Shown here piece by piece: positions 1 through 6,986 of a stretch of DNA of 49,601 nucleotides. Within the stretch, counting starts at the first letter, position 1. Each line of letters begins with the position of its first letter. A model generated the notes under the pieces. The model was not told the DNA's origin and did no database searches. It worked only from the letters and a program-made list of their open reading frames with translations. Made by a program: the position numbers and the translations under genes. The stretch spans positions 1 to 49,601 of the forward strand of contig JAFIEW010000013.1 in NCBI GenBank assembly GCA_020832375.1. The letters run 5' to 3'. The DNA comes from Cyclobacteriaceae bacterium (GTDB lineage Bacteria; Bacteroidota; Bacteroidia; Cytophagales; Cyclobacteriaceae).

Positions 1-1
1 T

Positions 2-1030
2 GATCTAATTCAATCAATTTGGAAGTATATTATTGAAGAATTCAGGACTGATATTACTAAATACCTTTCAGACAAATTGGGATTAGAAACAGGAATAACA
101 GCTTTACAAACACAATTAACTGCAAAGTTGACTGAGTTTAGTACCCTTCAAGGTGAAATTCAGAATCTCAGTAAAAATGTAACCAGTATTCAGCCAACAG
201 TTGATGAAATAAACACACTTCTAAGGTCGTATGGTTTTTTAAATTTTGAAATTGTTCCGACTGCAGAAAAAGGATTTTATCAGATACAACGTGAAGACGG
301 AGAAATTGCAGAAACAACTTTAAGTGAGGGTGAAATTACCTTTATTACATTTTTGTATTTTCTGCAAAGAGCAAAGGGTGGAGAAACTGAAGAGTCTGTT
401 AACGAAGAAAGGATTTTAGTAATTGATGATCCTATTTCTAGCCTGGATAGCAATGTATTATTTGTAGTTAGCACATTGATTAAGGAAATAATTAAAAACG
501 TAAAATCAGATGTGGGCAATATCAAACAGATAATTCTACTAACCCACAATGTGTATTTTCATAAAGAAGTCTCTTATGAAGGATTGAACAGAAAGGGTGA
601 AAAATCTCAATTCTGGATTTTACGCAAGAACAACAAAGTTTCTGCCATTCATTTTTATGGAATAAATAACCCTATACAATCGTCCTATGAATTGCTTTGG
701 CGAGAAATAAAGGAATGGGAAAACAATTCCGGCATAACTATTCAAAACACACTAAGGCGAATTCTTGAAAACTATTTCAGCATTTTAGGAAGCAAACGAG
801 ATGATGTTTTAATAAATAAGTTTTCAACTCAAGAAGAAAGAGAAATTTGCAGGTCTTTATTAAGTTGGGCAAATGAAGGTTCTCATACCTTGCCTGATGA
901 TTTATTTATTGAAGCACCTGACGGAACTATTACTAAATACTTGGAAGTGTTTAAAAATATATTTAGCCACACAGAAAATATTGGTCATTACAATATGATG
1001 ATGGGGATTGGCGAAGAAATTGAAGTGTAG
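2..1030 (+). CDS. AAA_13-type (Rad50/RloC-like) ATPase, C-terminal part
   Basis: The reading frame is open from base 2, so the gene starts before the window; a TTG at 77 is only an internal codon. What is visible is the C-terminal half of an ABC/Rad50-like ATPase: a short coiled-coil-like stretch, then the signature LSEGEITFITF, Walker B plus D-loop ILVIDDPISSLDSN, and the switch histidine in ILLTHNVYF. The N-terminal Walker A must lie outside. AAA_13 proteins such as the anticodon nuclease RloC are often linked to type I restriction loci, as here. The last ~150 residues (aromatic, WILRKNN onward) fit that family, but RloC's nuclease residues cannot be confirmed. It may be a guard ATPase rather than a nuclease. 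Confidence 0.8.
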   Translation, partial: DLIQSIWKYIIEEFRTDITKYLSDKLGLETGITALQTQLTAKLTEFSTLQGEIQNLSKNVTSIQPTVDEINTLLRSYGFLNFEIVPTAEKGFYQIQREDGEIAETTLSEGEITFITFLYFLQRAKGGETEESVNEERILVIDDPISSLDSNVLFVVSTLIKEIIKNVKSDVGNIKQIILLTHNVYFHKEVSYEGLNRKGEKSQFWILRKNNKVSAIHFYGINNPIQSSYELLWREIKEWENNSGITIQNTLRRILENYFSILGSKRDDVLINKFSTQEEREICRSLLSWANEGSHTLPDDLFIEAPDGTITKYLEVFKNIFSHTENIGHYNMMMGIGEEIEV

Positions 1031-1049
1031 CTATGATAAAAAAGCCCAG

Positions 1050-1101
1050 GAAGTATAGTTTGGTTAACTTCTCAACTCCGTTACGGAATTAACCATACTT
1101 C
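1050..1101. terminator. Inverted repeat after the ATPase gene
   Basis: GAAGTAT...GGTTAA (1050-1067) pairs with TTAACCATACTTC (1089-1101), with a five-base bulge and an inner CCGTTACGG hairpin. It begins 20 nt after the ATPase stop. No T-run follows, so it could equally be a second operator for the AbiE promoter. Confidence 0.35.
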
Positions 1102-1115
1102 ATTAATTTTCAAAA

Positions 1116-1160
1116 TGTCCAGTTTTTTTACTAATAAACTGGACAATTCAATTATCTTTG
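1116..1160 (+). promoter_or_regulatory. abiE promoter with 10-bp inverted-repeat operator
   Basis: TGTCCAGTTT (1116-1125) and AAACTGGACA (1136-1145) form a perfect 10-bp inverted repeat with a 10-nt spacer. The -7 box TATCTTTG (1153-1160), matching the Bacteroidota TAnnTTTG consensus, follows 7 nt later. The repeat therefore covers the expected -33 region. Known AbiEi antitoxins repress their own operon by binding inverted repeats in the promoter; this is the obvious binding site. The start codon is 16 nt past the -7 box, giving a leader of about 10 nt. Confidence 0.6.
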
Positions 1161-1176
1161 CACTATAGTAAAGACA

Positions 1177-1902
1177 ATGAAAATATCTGAATACATAGCG
1201 TTTACCATAGATAGACTACCCAAAGGCTATGTGTTCACCTATTCTGACTTTAATACAGAGGTGAACCAAAAAGAAGCGGTGATAAAAGCCCTGAACCGTA
1301 TGGTAGCTTCGGGCAAAATTGCCAAACTATCCAAAGGCAGATACTACAAACCCGAAAATACCCCTTTTGGCAATCTTCAACCCAATCAAGCACAGATAGT
1401 AAAAGACCTATTGGAAGAAAACGGAAAAATAACAGGCTATCTTACAGGCTATAGCATATACAATCAATTGGGATTAACCACACAGGTAAGCAATACCATT
1501 CAAATTGGGAAAAATCAAATTCGCCCCAATTTTAAAAGAGAACGCTATACGATTGCTTTTGTAAAGCAAAAAAACACTATCACCAAAGAGAATATACCTC
1601 TGTTGCAGTTACTAGATGCTATTCGCTACATAAAAAAAATACCTGATGCCAATATAGAAGCATCCTGTAAGCGGTTTTTAGCTATTATCAAAAATTACTC
1701 AGACAAAGAATCCAATACCTTGGTTCGCTTGGCTTTAAAATATCCGCCAGCCACAAGGGCTTTATTGGGTGCATTGTTAGATCAATTGCGACAAGGTAAA
1801 GCAACAGATGCTCTTTTCAAGTCATTAAATCCGATTACCAAGTATGAACTAACTGGTGCAGCAAAATCATTATCTACCACCGAAAAATGGAACATAATAT
1901 GA
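1177..1902 (+). CDS. abiEi: AbiEi-type antitoxin / transcriptional regulator (DUF6088)
   Basis: This 241-residue protein has an N-terminal winged-helix-like part (residues ~1-60: IDRLPKGYVFTYSDF, then ALNRMVASGKIAKLSKGRYYK) and a C-terminal domain typical of DUF6088/AbiEi antitoxins. In AbiE systems the antitoxin does not bind the toxin protein; it represses the operon and counters the toxin indirectly (type IV). It starts 16 nt after a TAnnTTTG box overlapped by an inverted repeat. Its TGA stop overlaps the next gene's ATG (ATGA, 1899-1902), so the two are translationally coupled. It looks intact even though its partner toxin is frameshifted. Confidence 0.85.
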   Translation: MKISEYIAFTIDRLPKGYVFTYSDFNTEVNQKEAVIKALNRMVASGKIAKLSKGRYYKPENTPFGNLQPNQAQIVKDLLEENGKITGYLTGYSIYNQLGLTTQVSNTIQIGKNQIRPNFKRERYTIAFVKQKNTITKENIPLLQLLDAIRYIKKIPDANIEASCKRFLAIIKNYSDKESNTLVRLALKYPPATRALLGALLDQLRQGKATDALFKSLNPITKYELTGAAKSLSTTEKWNII

Positions 1903-2887
1903 AGTTGCACGAAAACAAAACCTTATTCAGACAAGCGGCTCAGTTTACTGCTGACCAGATGAAAATACCTGTCATTTATGTAGAAAAAGACTATTGGGTT
2001 ACATACGCTTTGTTTACCATTTTCATTAATGAAATTGGCAAAGACACGGTATTTAAAGGTGGGACAGCACTATCCAAGTGCTACAATATGATAGAACGCT
2101 TTTCGGAAGATATTGATTTGGTAGTATTAAGGCGAGAAGGAGAAACAGACAGCAAGTTAAAATCAAAATTAAAAGCAGTAAGCACGGTTGTAGAAACCGT
2201 ATTGCCCGAAGTAACCATTGAAAGTATTACCCATAAATGGGAATGAACCGAAAAACGGCACACTCTTACAACAAAGAATTTAAAGGCGATTACGGACAAT
2301 TAAGAGACGTTATCATTTTGGAATCTACTTGGTTGGGATATTACGAACCATACACTACAAAAAGTATCGTTTCATTTGTTGGTCAAATGATGCTGGATAG
2401 TAAGCAGTCTGATATTGCTAAAGAAAACGGACTACTTCCATTTGAATTGCTGGTTTTAGAACCCATAAGAACCATTTGTGAGAAAATAATGAGTTTGGTT
2501 CGTTTCTCATATGGAGAAAATCCAATGGATGATTTAAAGAAAAAGATACGACACACCTATGATTTACATCAGCTACTTAAACAAGAGAAGTTCTTCAAGT
2601 TTTTTCAATCAACGGCTTTTGATGAAATGCTTTTAAAAGTAGCGAATGATGATGTCGCCAGTTTTAAAAACAACAATCAATGGCTGAATTACCATCCTAA
2701 TGAGGCGCTCATTTTTAAAGACTTGGAAAATGTGTGGAATGAGTTAAAATCAATTTACAACGATGACTTTAAAAATTTGGTGTATGGAGAATTCCCCAAA
2801 GATGAAGCCGTTTTGGAAACTTTAAAAATGATCCAAGAAAGATTGAAAGCAATTTCTTGGACAATAATAATTGAACCCAAGAGATGA
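1899..2887 (+). pseudogene. abiEii: AbiEii nucleotidyltransferase toxin, frameshifted
   Basis: The 5' frame (1899-2246) carries the nucleotidyltransferase core: VEKDYWVTYALFTIF, FKGGTALSKCYNMI and FSEDIDLVVLRR (GG...DxD, metal and NTP binding). It stops at TGA 2244-2246. The rest of the family's length continues in the -1 frame (from about 2237 to 2887), with DYGQLRDVIILE, LEPIRTICEKIMSLVRFSY and the helical motif KIRHTYDLHQLL. Joining frames at ACCCATAAATGGGAATGAAC needs one extra base, most simply a fourth G in the GGG run, so a 1-bp deletion (or a base-call error) explains the break. Intact AbiEii phosphotransferases are about 300-330 residues, and the joined product fits that. The codons around the break show no slippery heptamer, so programmed frameshifting is unlikely. 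A functional toxin is not expected if the sequence is right. The ATG at 1899 overlaps the abiEi stop and is preferred over 1887. Confidence 0.85.
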
Positions 2888-2947
2888 AGTTTTACAGAGA
2901 TAAGTTTAGAAAAAGTGTTTACCGAGTTGTTGGAGCAAGAAGGATTT
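2884..2947 (+). pseudogene. Degenerate 5' end of a second hsdR gene
   Basis: ATG at 2884 overlaps the abiEii stop (ATGA). After MKF, skipping one extra T near 2891-2893, the frame reads TEISLEKVFTELLEQEGF. This matches the first 21 residues of the intact hsdR at 12193 (MKFTEAQLEKAFAELLGREGF) at 15 of 21 positions. Similarity then stops; the frame closes at 2996-2998 and an attC-like repeat follows from 3020. It looks like the remaining start of a type I restriction gene removed or displaced by later insertion. The match is short, so another gene with a similar N-terminus cannot be excluded. Confidence 0.55.
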
Positions 2948-3019
2948 TGCAGAATAGTCAACGTATCAAGTCATTATAAACAATGGGCAACAGAGTAACA
3001 ACAGAAAAGAAGCACGAAG

Positions 3020-3153
3020 GCATAACAGCACCTATAAGCAAGCAGGGCTTAAGTGCTTCGAAGGACAGGAAAGTAATAAATTTAAAGTTCAGATCTTCGT
3101 AGGAAGTTTAGTGGTGAAAATTCCTGCCTGCGTATAGCTGAAAAACGTTCTGA
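3020..3153 (+). other. attC-like recombination site 1
   Basis: The 5' arm starts GCATAAC (3020-3026, fits RYYYAAC) and continues AGCACCTATAAGCAAGCAGG. The 3' arm ends CCTGCCTGCGTATAGCTG...AACGTTCTGA (3122-3153). The arms are imperfect inverse complements over about 25 nt, with an unpaired middle, 134 nt overall. The last box GTTCTGA departs from the GTTRRRY consensus. The next gene starts 31 nt after the site, as in integron cassettes. Confidence 0.45.
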
Positions 3154-3184
3154 ATAAGCATAATTTAAGATAAACCACTAACAA

Positions 3185-3730
3185 ATGGATATAATCAAAA
3201 AAATAGATAAGGAACTTCAAAAACAATTTGAAAAGCTAAGTGAAGTAGTTGGAGACATAAGCCTTGTTGAAATAGTAGAATTCAAGCTAGAAGAGGCAAA
3301 AGAAAAAATTCCCTTGGATGAAATTAATTATTCTGGTATATACTTGCTTGAAATAAAAAATAATGGGTCTTTTGACTCATTTCAAGAGTGGGTTGACAAT
3401 TTTAAAAAAGAATGGGAACACAAAGAATATTTCAGACAATCTACTCCCAGTCTAAAAAAAATGAGAACAAGAGCTCATAATGAATTGACAGAGTTTATTC
3501 CATTGTATCTGGGAAAATCAAAAAATATTGGTCGCAGAATCTACGAACACATTTATAAAGAACTAGGAAAAAAAACTTTTGCCTTAAAATTGATGGCTCG
3601 GCAAAACTTAAAGGATGAAACGTTTAGGCTAAGCACTGTAAAAGTCGAGGTAGAAAATTATGATGCAATTGTGCCTAGGATAGAATGGCAATTAAGGAAT
3701 AGAATAAATCCGATAATTGGAAAACAATAG
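3185..3730 (+). CDS. GIY-YIG nuclease-family protein
   Basis: The 181-residue protein has the GIY-YIG fold motifs in order: GIY at residues 51-53, YLG at 108-110, the R-x3-H element IGRRIYEHIY (R117/R118, H122), and the C-terminal metal-ligand glutamate with following asparagine in IEWQLRNRINPIIG (E167). About 55 residues separate GIY from YLG, longer than the usual 10-20, filled by a charged helix. GIY-YIG enzymes cut DNA. This one is alone in a cassette between two attC-like sites, so its target is unknown; restriction, homing or phage defence are possible. The first 45 residues form a charged helix that may mediate oligomerisation. Confidence 0.75.
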   Translation: MDIIKKIDKELQKQFEKLSEVVGDISLVEIVEFKLEEAKEKIPLDEINYSGIYLLEIKNNGSFDSFQEWVDNFKKEWEHKEYFRQSTPSLKKMRTRAHNELTEFIPLYLGKSKNIGRRIYEHIYKELGKKTFALKLMARQNLKDETFRLSTVKVEVENYDAIVPRIEWQLRNRINPIIGKQ

Positions 3731-4020
3731 CAGCTTATTAATAATAGATCAAGTGACCACGAGCCAACAATCCCAAGCTTGACTCGAATCCTTAAGTAGT
3801 GGACTCACCAAATACAGGAGAGCTAAGCTTAAAGATCTCTCAGGTATTCACTTATTACTATACATACTCTTAGCGGTTCATCCGTTGATCAATCTCGATT
3901 TGAAAGGTAAAAAAAGTATAGATTTATATGCTCTTCTTATTTTAAGCCTGCAAAAGTTATCGCTGTAATCAAAAGATGAGTCTTCTTTGCTTAGCAAACA
4001 CACTTAGCCACCACTTCAAA
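3731..4020. other. Non-coding tail of the GIY-YIG cassette
   Basis: No open frame with coding character is visible on either strand. With the operator pair and attC-like site that follow, it makes 461 nt without a gene, which is long for the 3' end of a cassette. Confidence 0.5.
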
Positions 4021-4056
4021 TAATCACAATTGTTTATATTTAATCACAATTGATTA
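4021..4056 (+). promoter_or_regulatory. Tandem 16-bp palindromic operator-like sites
   Basis: Site 2, TAATCACAATTGATTA (4041-4056), is a perfect palindromic repeat TAATCA-N4-TGATTA. Site 1, TAATCACAATTGTTTA (4021-4036), differs at one base. They are exactly 20 bp apart, about two helical turns, which suits cooperative binding of a dimeric repressor on one DNA face. They lie 136-171 nt upstream of the RES-domain gene; TATATTTA at 4079-4086 is a possible near-consensus -7 box downstream. No regulator gene is adjacent; the octapeptide-repeat protein or a trans factor are candidates. Confidence 0.4.
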
Positions 4057-4111
4057 GGTTTCAAAATATAATTTTAGCTATATTTAGTTGTTAAAATATG
4101 AGAGGGGGTAA

Positions 4112-4167
4112 ACGCAACTGAATAAACCGCTTTTGGCTAGCTGATTGCGGTTGTATTGATGTTAGGC
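4112..4167 (+). other. attC-like recombination site 2 (short)
   Basis: The arms ACGCAACTGAATAAACCGC (4112-4130) and GCGGTTGTATTGATGTTAGGC (4147-4167) pair imperfectly around a TTTTGGCTAGCTGATT loop, 56 nt in all, close to the shortest known attC sites. The last box, GTTAGGC, matches the classical GTTRRRY crossover box exactly; the first box, ACGCAAC, is a poor match. The RES gene starts 24 nt later. Confidence 0.4.
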
Positions 4168-4191
4168 AACATTTGAAATCAAAATTGAACA

Positions 4192-5076
4192 ATGCATGCT
4201 ATTGACCAACTAAAAGAATTAGATTTAAGTGAGTATCCAATTGCTGAAATAGACAGATTACTTACCAGTTTAGGACCGCTTGGAATTATGCTTACCGATT
4301 ATCATAAAACACCAGAAAATCAATATTCAAAAGAAATAGAGCGAGCTGTAAATAACACTAAAGAAGAACCAGAATTCAATAAGGTTTCTAGAATATCATA
4401 TAAACCAGCAAAATTCAATTCAAACTATTTGAGAGCTAGCACACCGAAAAATACAATGTTTTATGGTTCTGTGATTTCGGAAGAAGATTTTGACAAAGAA
4501 GAAATGAAATACCCAAGAATTGTTGGTTCTTCAGAGATTTCTAGTCTAATGAGAAACTCAGACGTAATCGAAGGTTGGAGCCGATTGACATTTGGGAATT
4601 GGGAAGTAACTGAAGATATTTCTTTAGCAACAATTATTGACCCGACATTAGAATATGAACATCCTTATTTGAACAGTTTAAAAAAGAAATATTTAGATTT
4701 TTTAAAAGAAACGCCCGAAAACGTAAGGGGAAACACTGTTAAATGCCTTAAGTTCTTATCAGCAGAATTTTCTAAATATGTTTCTAGTGGTAACAACCAC
4801 GAATATTTAATTTCAGCGAAGTTCACCGAGATTTTTACAAAAACTTCGAACTATGATGGAGTGGTTTATCCAAGTGTTCAAGCAAAAGGTTATGGTTTAT
4901 GTGTTGCCATTCACCCTAGAGCAATGAGCAAATTGAAACTAACTAAAGTTTTGCAATGTAAGTTGACCAAAACTGTTGAAGAGAACGGAGAAAACAATTT
5001 TCAACTATTGAACGAAAAGCATTGTTTAGTTGATGATGGAGCTGAAACATTTGAATTAAATGAAATAGAAAAATAA
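4192..5076 (+). CDS. RES-domain protein (putative NAD-degrading toxin)
   Basis: The 294-residue protein has hallmarks of RES domains: RASTPKNTMFYGS (R81) near the start of the domain and YDGVVYPSVQAKGYGLCVAI near the end (S228). The family is named for conserved Arg, Glu and Ser; the Glu here is probably one of those in residues 103-141 and cannot be fixed by eye. RES toxins (e.g. MbcT, ParT) phosphorolyse or modify NAD and normally pair with an Xre/MbcA antitoxin encoded beside them. Here no Xre gene is present; an octapeptide-repeat gene starts 7 nt downstream. The protein is longer than minimal RES toxins (~150-230), with ~75 extra N-terminal residues. Start ATG 4192 follows the attC-like site by 24 nt. 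Function is inferred from motifs only. Confidence 0.65.
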   Translation: MHAIDQLKELDLSEYPIAEIDRLLTSLGPLGIMLTDYHKTPENQYSKEIERAVNNTKEEPEFNKVSRISYKPAKFNSNYLRASTPKNTMFYGSVISEEDFDKEEMKYPRIVGSSEISSLMRNSDVIEGWSRLTFGNWEVTEDISLATIIDPTLEYEHPYLNSLKKKYLDFLKETPENVRGNTVKCLKFLSAEFSKYVSSGNNHEYLISAKFTEIFTKTSNYDGVVYPSVQAKGYGLCVAIHPRAMSKLKLTKVLQCKLTKTVEENGENNFQLLNEKHCLVDDGAETFELNEIEK

Positions 5077-5083
5077 AAAACAT

Positions 5084-5611
5084 ATGAAAATACCTTTTTC
5101 TCGAAATCCAATAAAATCCTATAGTAAAAATCCGGCGAAATCATACTCGATTAATCCGAATAAATCGTATTCGATTAATCCTCTAAAATCGTATTCAATC
5201 AATCCCCAGAAAACATACTCGATTAACCCGCTGAAAACCTATTCGATAAACCCTGCAAAAACGTATTCAATTAATCCGGGAAAAACATATTCTATCAATC
5301 CGCTTAAAACTTATTCGATTAATCCTCATAAAACATTTTCTATAAATCCCTACAAAGCATTTGAAATTCCTGGATTTTACGGATTTGATTTAGATTTCAG
5401 TATAACTGGATTTACTATTACAGCTAATAAACAAGTTATAATTATCTATAATCCAAATATGGAATGGACATCATTTGCAGTATCTAATAATAATGGTGGA
5501 TATAATGTTTTTGACCTAAATCTTGATTGGATTTCATATTGGGTTAACAACAACTCAGATGGATTTAATGAATTTGACTTGAATGGAAATTGGATAGGAT
5601 TTTTAACCTAA
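5084..5611 (+). CDS. Octapeptide-repeat protein, NPxK(S/T)YSI x11
   Basis: I recognise no family. After seven residues come 11 tandem octapeptides (residues 8-95) of consensus NPxK(S/T)YSI, with x variable (I, A, N, L, Q, L, A, G, L, H, Y). Then a hydrophobic/aromatic linker (PGFYGFDLDFSITGF) leads to two and a half copies of a ~21-residue repeat (MEWTSFAVSNNNGGYNVFDL; NLDWISYWVNNNSDGFNEFDL; NGNWIGFLT). There is no signal peptide or membrane segment, so it is probably cytoplasmic. Regular NP turns every eight residues suggest a repetitive beta or coil structure. It lies 7 nt after the RES gene in the same cassette, as an antitoxin or effector-binding partner would. An alternative is a structural or binding protein unrelated to the toxin. 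The Lys-rich repeats could bind nucleic acid. Confidence 0.7.
   Translation: MKIPFSRNPIKSYSKNPAKSYSINPNKSYSINPLKSYSINPQKTYSINPLKTYSINPAKTYSINPGKTYSINPLKTYSINPHKTFSINPYKAFEIPGFYGFDLDFSITGFTITANKQVIIIYNPNMEWTSFAVSNNNGGYNVFDLNLDWISYWVNNNSDGFNEFDLNGNWIGFLT
5105..5368 (+). repeat. In-frame 24-bp tandem repeat x11
   Basis: Eleven consecutive 24-bp units encode the octapeptides. Units differ mostly at silent positions (for example TCGATTAATCC, TCAATCAATCC, TCGATAAACCC for SINP), so the peptide pattern has been kept by selection rather than produced by recent slippage. Confidence 0.9.
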
Positions 5612-5628
5612 AACTGAATAAAAACGTT

Positions 5629-5760
5629 GCCTAACATCGGCTAGAGCAAGTGCGGTCTAAAGTGCTAAAATGAAAGCAATTACACAAAATGACCTAATCG
5701 CTAAACGGACAATTAAGTGCCTTGAAATCCCGCACCTGCCATAGCCGAGAACCGTTATGC
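5629..5760 (+). other. attC-like recombination site 3
   Basis: This is the clearest of the sites. The 5' arm GCCTAAC-A-TCGGCTA...AGTGCGG (5629-5655) pairs with the 3' arm CCGCACCTGCCATAGCCGA-GAACC-GTTATGC (5730-5760). GCCTAAC fits RYYYAAC and GTTATGC is a variant of GTTRRRY. The arms have unequal box spacers (1 versus 5 nt), giving the extrahelical asymmetry expected of attC sites. Total length is 132 nt, similar to long chromosomal attC repeats. The PIN gene starts 18 nt after it. Confidence 0.55.
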
Positions 5761-5778
5761 AGTATTTAAGAAAAACCT

Positions 5779-6657
5779 ATGGCAAAGAAAAAAGCAACTA
5801 AACTAGACGCATACATTTTCATTGACACAAATATTCTCCTTGATTTTTACCGAATCAGAAGGACAGATATTTCATTGAAATACCTTGAAGAAATTGAGAA
5901 GCACAAAGATTTAATGATTTCTACTAGCCAAGTTGAAATGGAGTATAAGAAAAATCGCCAATCAGCAATTCTTGAGTCCATTGGAGAAGTAAAAAAAATA
6001 AACAATGTTAACTTAACAGTACCTGCAATAGTTTCTGACGCAAAAGCGGTTGAAATGATTAAAAAATCAAAAAAAGATATTGACGACCAGCAGAAAAAAT
6101 TAAAAGATCGGATTGAAAAGATATTAAAGAATCCAAGTTTGAATGACCCAGTTTACAGAATGTTACAAAAAATATTCAAACATAAATCACCAATAAATTT
6201 AAATAGAGAAAATAAAGATAGATTTACCGTAAGAAGACTTGCGCTCAAAAGATTTATGTTAGGCTATCCACCTCGAAAAAGTTCTGACAATTCAATTGGT
6301 GACGCGATAAATTGGGAATGGATAATTAAATGCGCTGAAAAATCAAAAAAGGATATAATTATTGTAACAAGAGACACAGACTTTGGTGCAATACACGAAA
6401 ATGAATCTTACCTAAACGATTGGTTAAAACAAGAGTTCAGACAACGAATTAGTCAGCAGCGAAAATTAATTTTAACTGATAAATTATCCAGAGCATTTAA
6501 GCTTGTTGAAATCCCAGTTACAAAAGAAATGATAGAAGAAGAAGAAAATGTAATAAAGGTTTCTTCTGAATTGTATAAAAATAAACTTTTAAAAGACTTT
6601 TTTAAAAAATGGAAAGAATCAAATTTGGACAAAGATGATTCTAACGGAAAGGAATAA
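5779..6657 (+). CDS. PIN-domain ribonuclease-like protein (DUF4935 type)
   Basis: The 292-residue protein begins with the first PIN acidic motif FIDTNILLDFYR (D16), followed by the helix with Glu in QVEMEYKKNR (E53/E55), then GYPPRKSSDNSIGDAINWEW (D170, D175) and the last acidic strand IIIVTRDTDFG (D199, D201). This order and the ~100-residue charged insertion match PIN_8/DUF4935 proteins, larger than VapC toxins (~130). PIN domains are metal-dependent RNases. No small antitoxin gene precedes it; it fills a single-gene cassette after attC-like site 3. The Lys-rich C-terminus may contact RNA. It could act as a stand-alone abortive-infection nuclease or a self-regulated toxin. Confidence 0.8.
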   Translation: MAKKKATKLDAYIFIDTNILLDFYRIRRTDISLKYLEEIEKHKDLMISTSQVEMEYKKNRQSAILESIGEVKKINNVNLTVPAIVSDAKAVEMIKKSKKDIDDQQKKLKDRIEKILKNPSLNDPVYRMLQKIFKHKSPINLNRENKDRFTVRRLALKRFMLGYPPRKSSDNSIGDAINWEWIIKCAEKSKKDIIIVTRDTDFGAIHENESYLNDWLKQEFRQRISQQRKLILTDKLSRAFKLVEIPVTKEMIEEEENVIKVSSELYKNKLLKDFFKKWKESNLDKDDSNGKE

Positions 6658-6986
6658 AAACGCTGCTTAACAGCTTATATAACTTATGGTGGGTTCAGGG
6701 ATTAAATCAAGCTTTCCCGAGAATTCGGGACAAGTCATACTTCTATTAAAGTTTGTGCCTAGTTGCCAGTTTCGAACACCAAAAACCCCACCTCCAATAG
6801 CCAAAAATCCTTGTGTAAAATGATGAAACCTACCCCACTCAAGCATATTTGGAATATTCATCCCACCAAGCCAGAGCCTAAAAATCAAAAGAGCTTGAAT
6901 TTTACCAATGCTCGTACGAAATAAACTAAATTTGCCTGTCTGCGTGGATCGCACAGGTAGGAATTTTGATTAAAAATAAAGTATAA
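6658..6986. other. Half attC-like site and non-coding junction before hsdM
   Basis: GCTTAAC (6665-6671) and following AGCTTATATAACTTATGGTGGG look like the 5' arm of another attC-like site just after the PIN stop, but no convincing 3' arm occurs before hsdM, so the site seems interrupted. The stretch also holds a short palindrome TCCCGAGAATTCGGGA (6715-6730) and a hairpin CCTGTCTGCG/CGCACAGG (6935-6957). TAAATTTG (6927-6934) is a possible -7 box for hsdM. A 95-codon minus-strand frame here has no coding support. Confidence 0.4.

Noticed and set aside
2225-2250. Programmed -1 frameshift in abiEii
   Set aside because: The in-phase codons AAA TGG GAA do not form an X-XXY-YYZ slippery site and no downstream structure was seen; a simple base deletion explains it better.
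3770-3800. tRNA-like GACTCGAATCC arm
   Set aside because: The loop-like string resembles a T-arm but no acceptor stem, D-arm or anticodon stem can be built around it. No tRNA or rRNA gene was found anywhere in the window.
5105-5368. CRISPR-like array of 24-bp units
   Set aside because: Units are contiguous without spacers, in frame, and vary at silent sites; this is a coding repeat.
6667-6954. 95-codon minus-strand open frame before hsdM
   Set aside because: No recognisable domain, it covers the half attC-like arm and palindromes, and nothing supports expression. More likely a chance frame in repeat-derived sequence.
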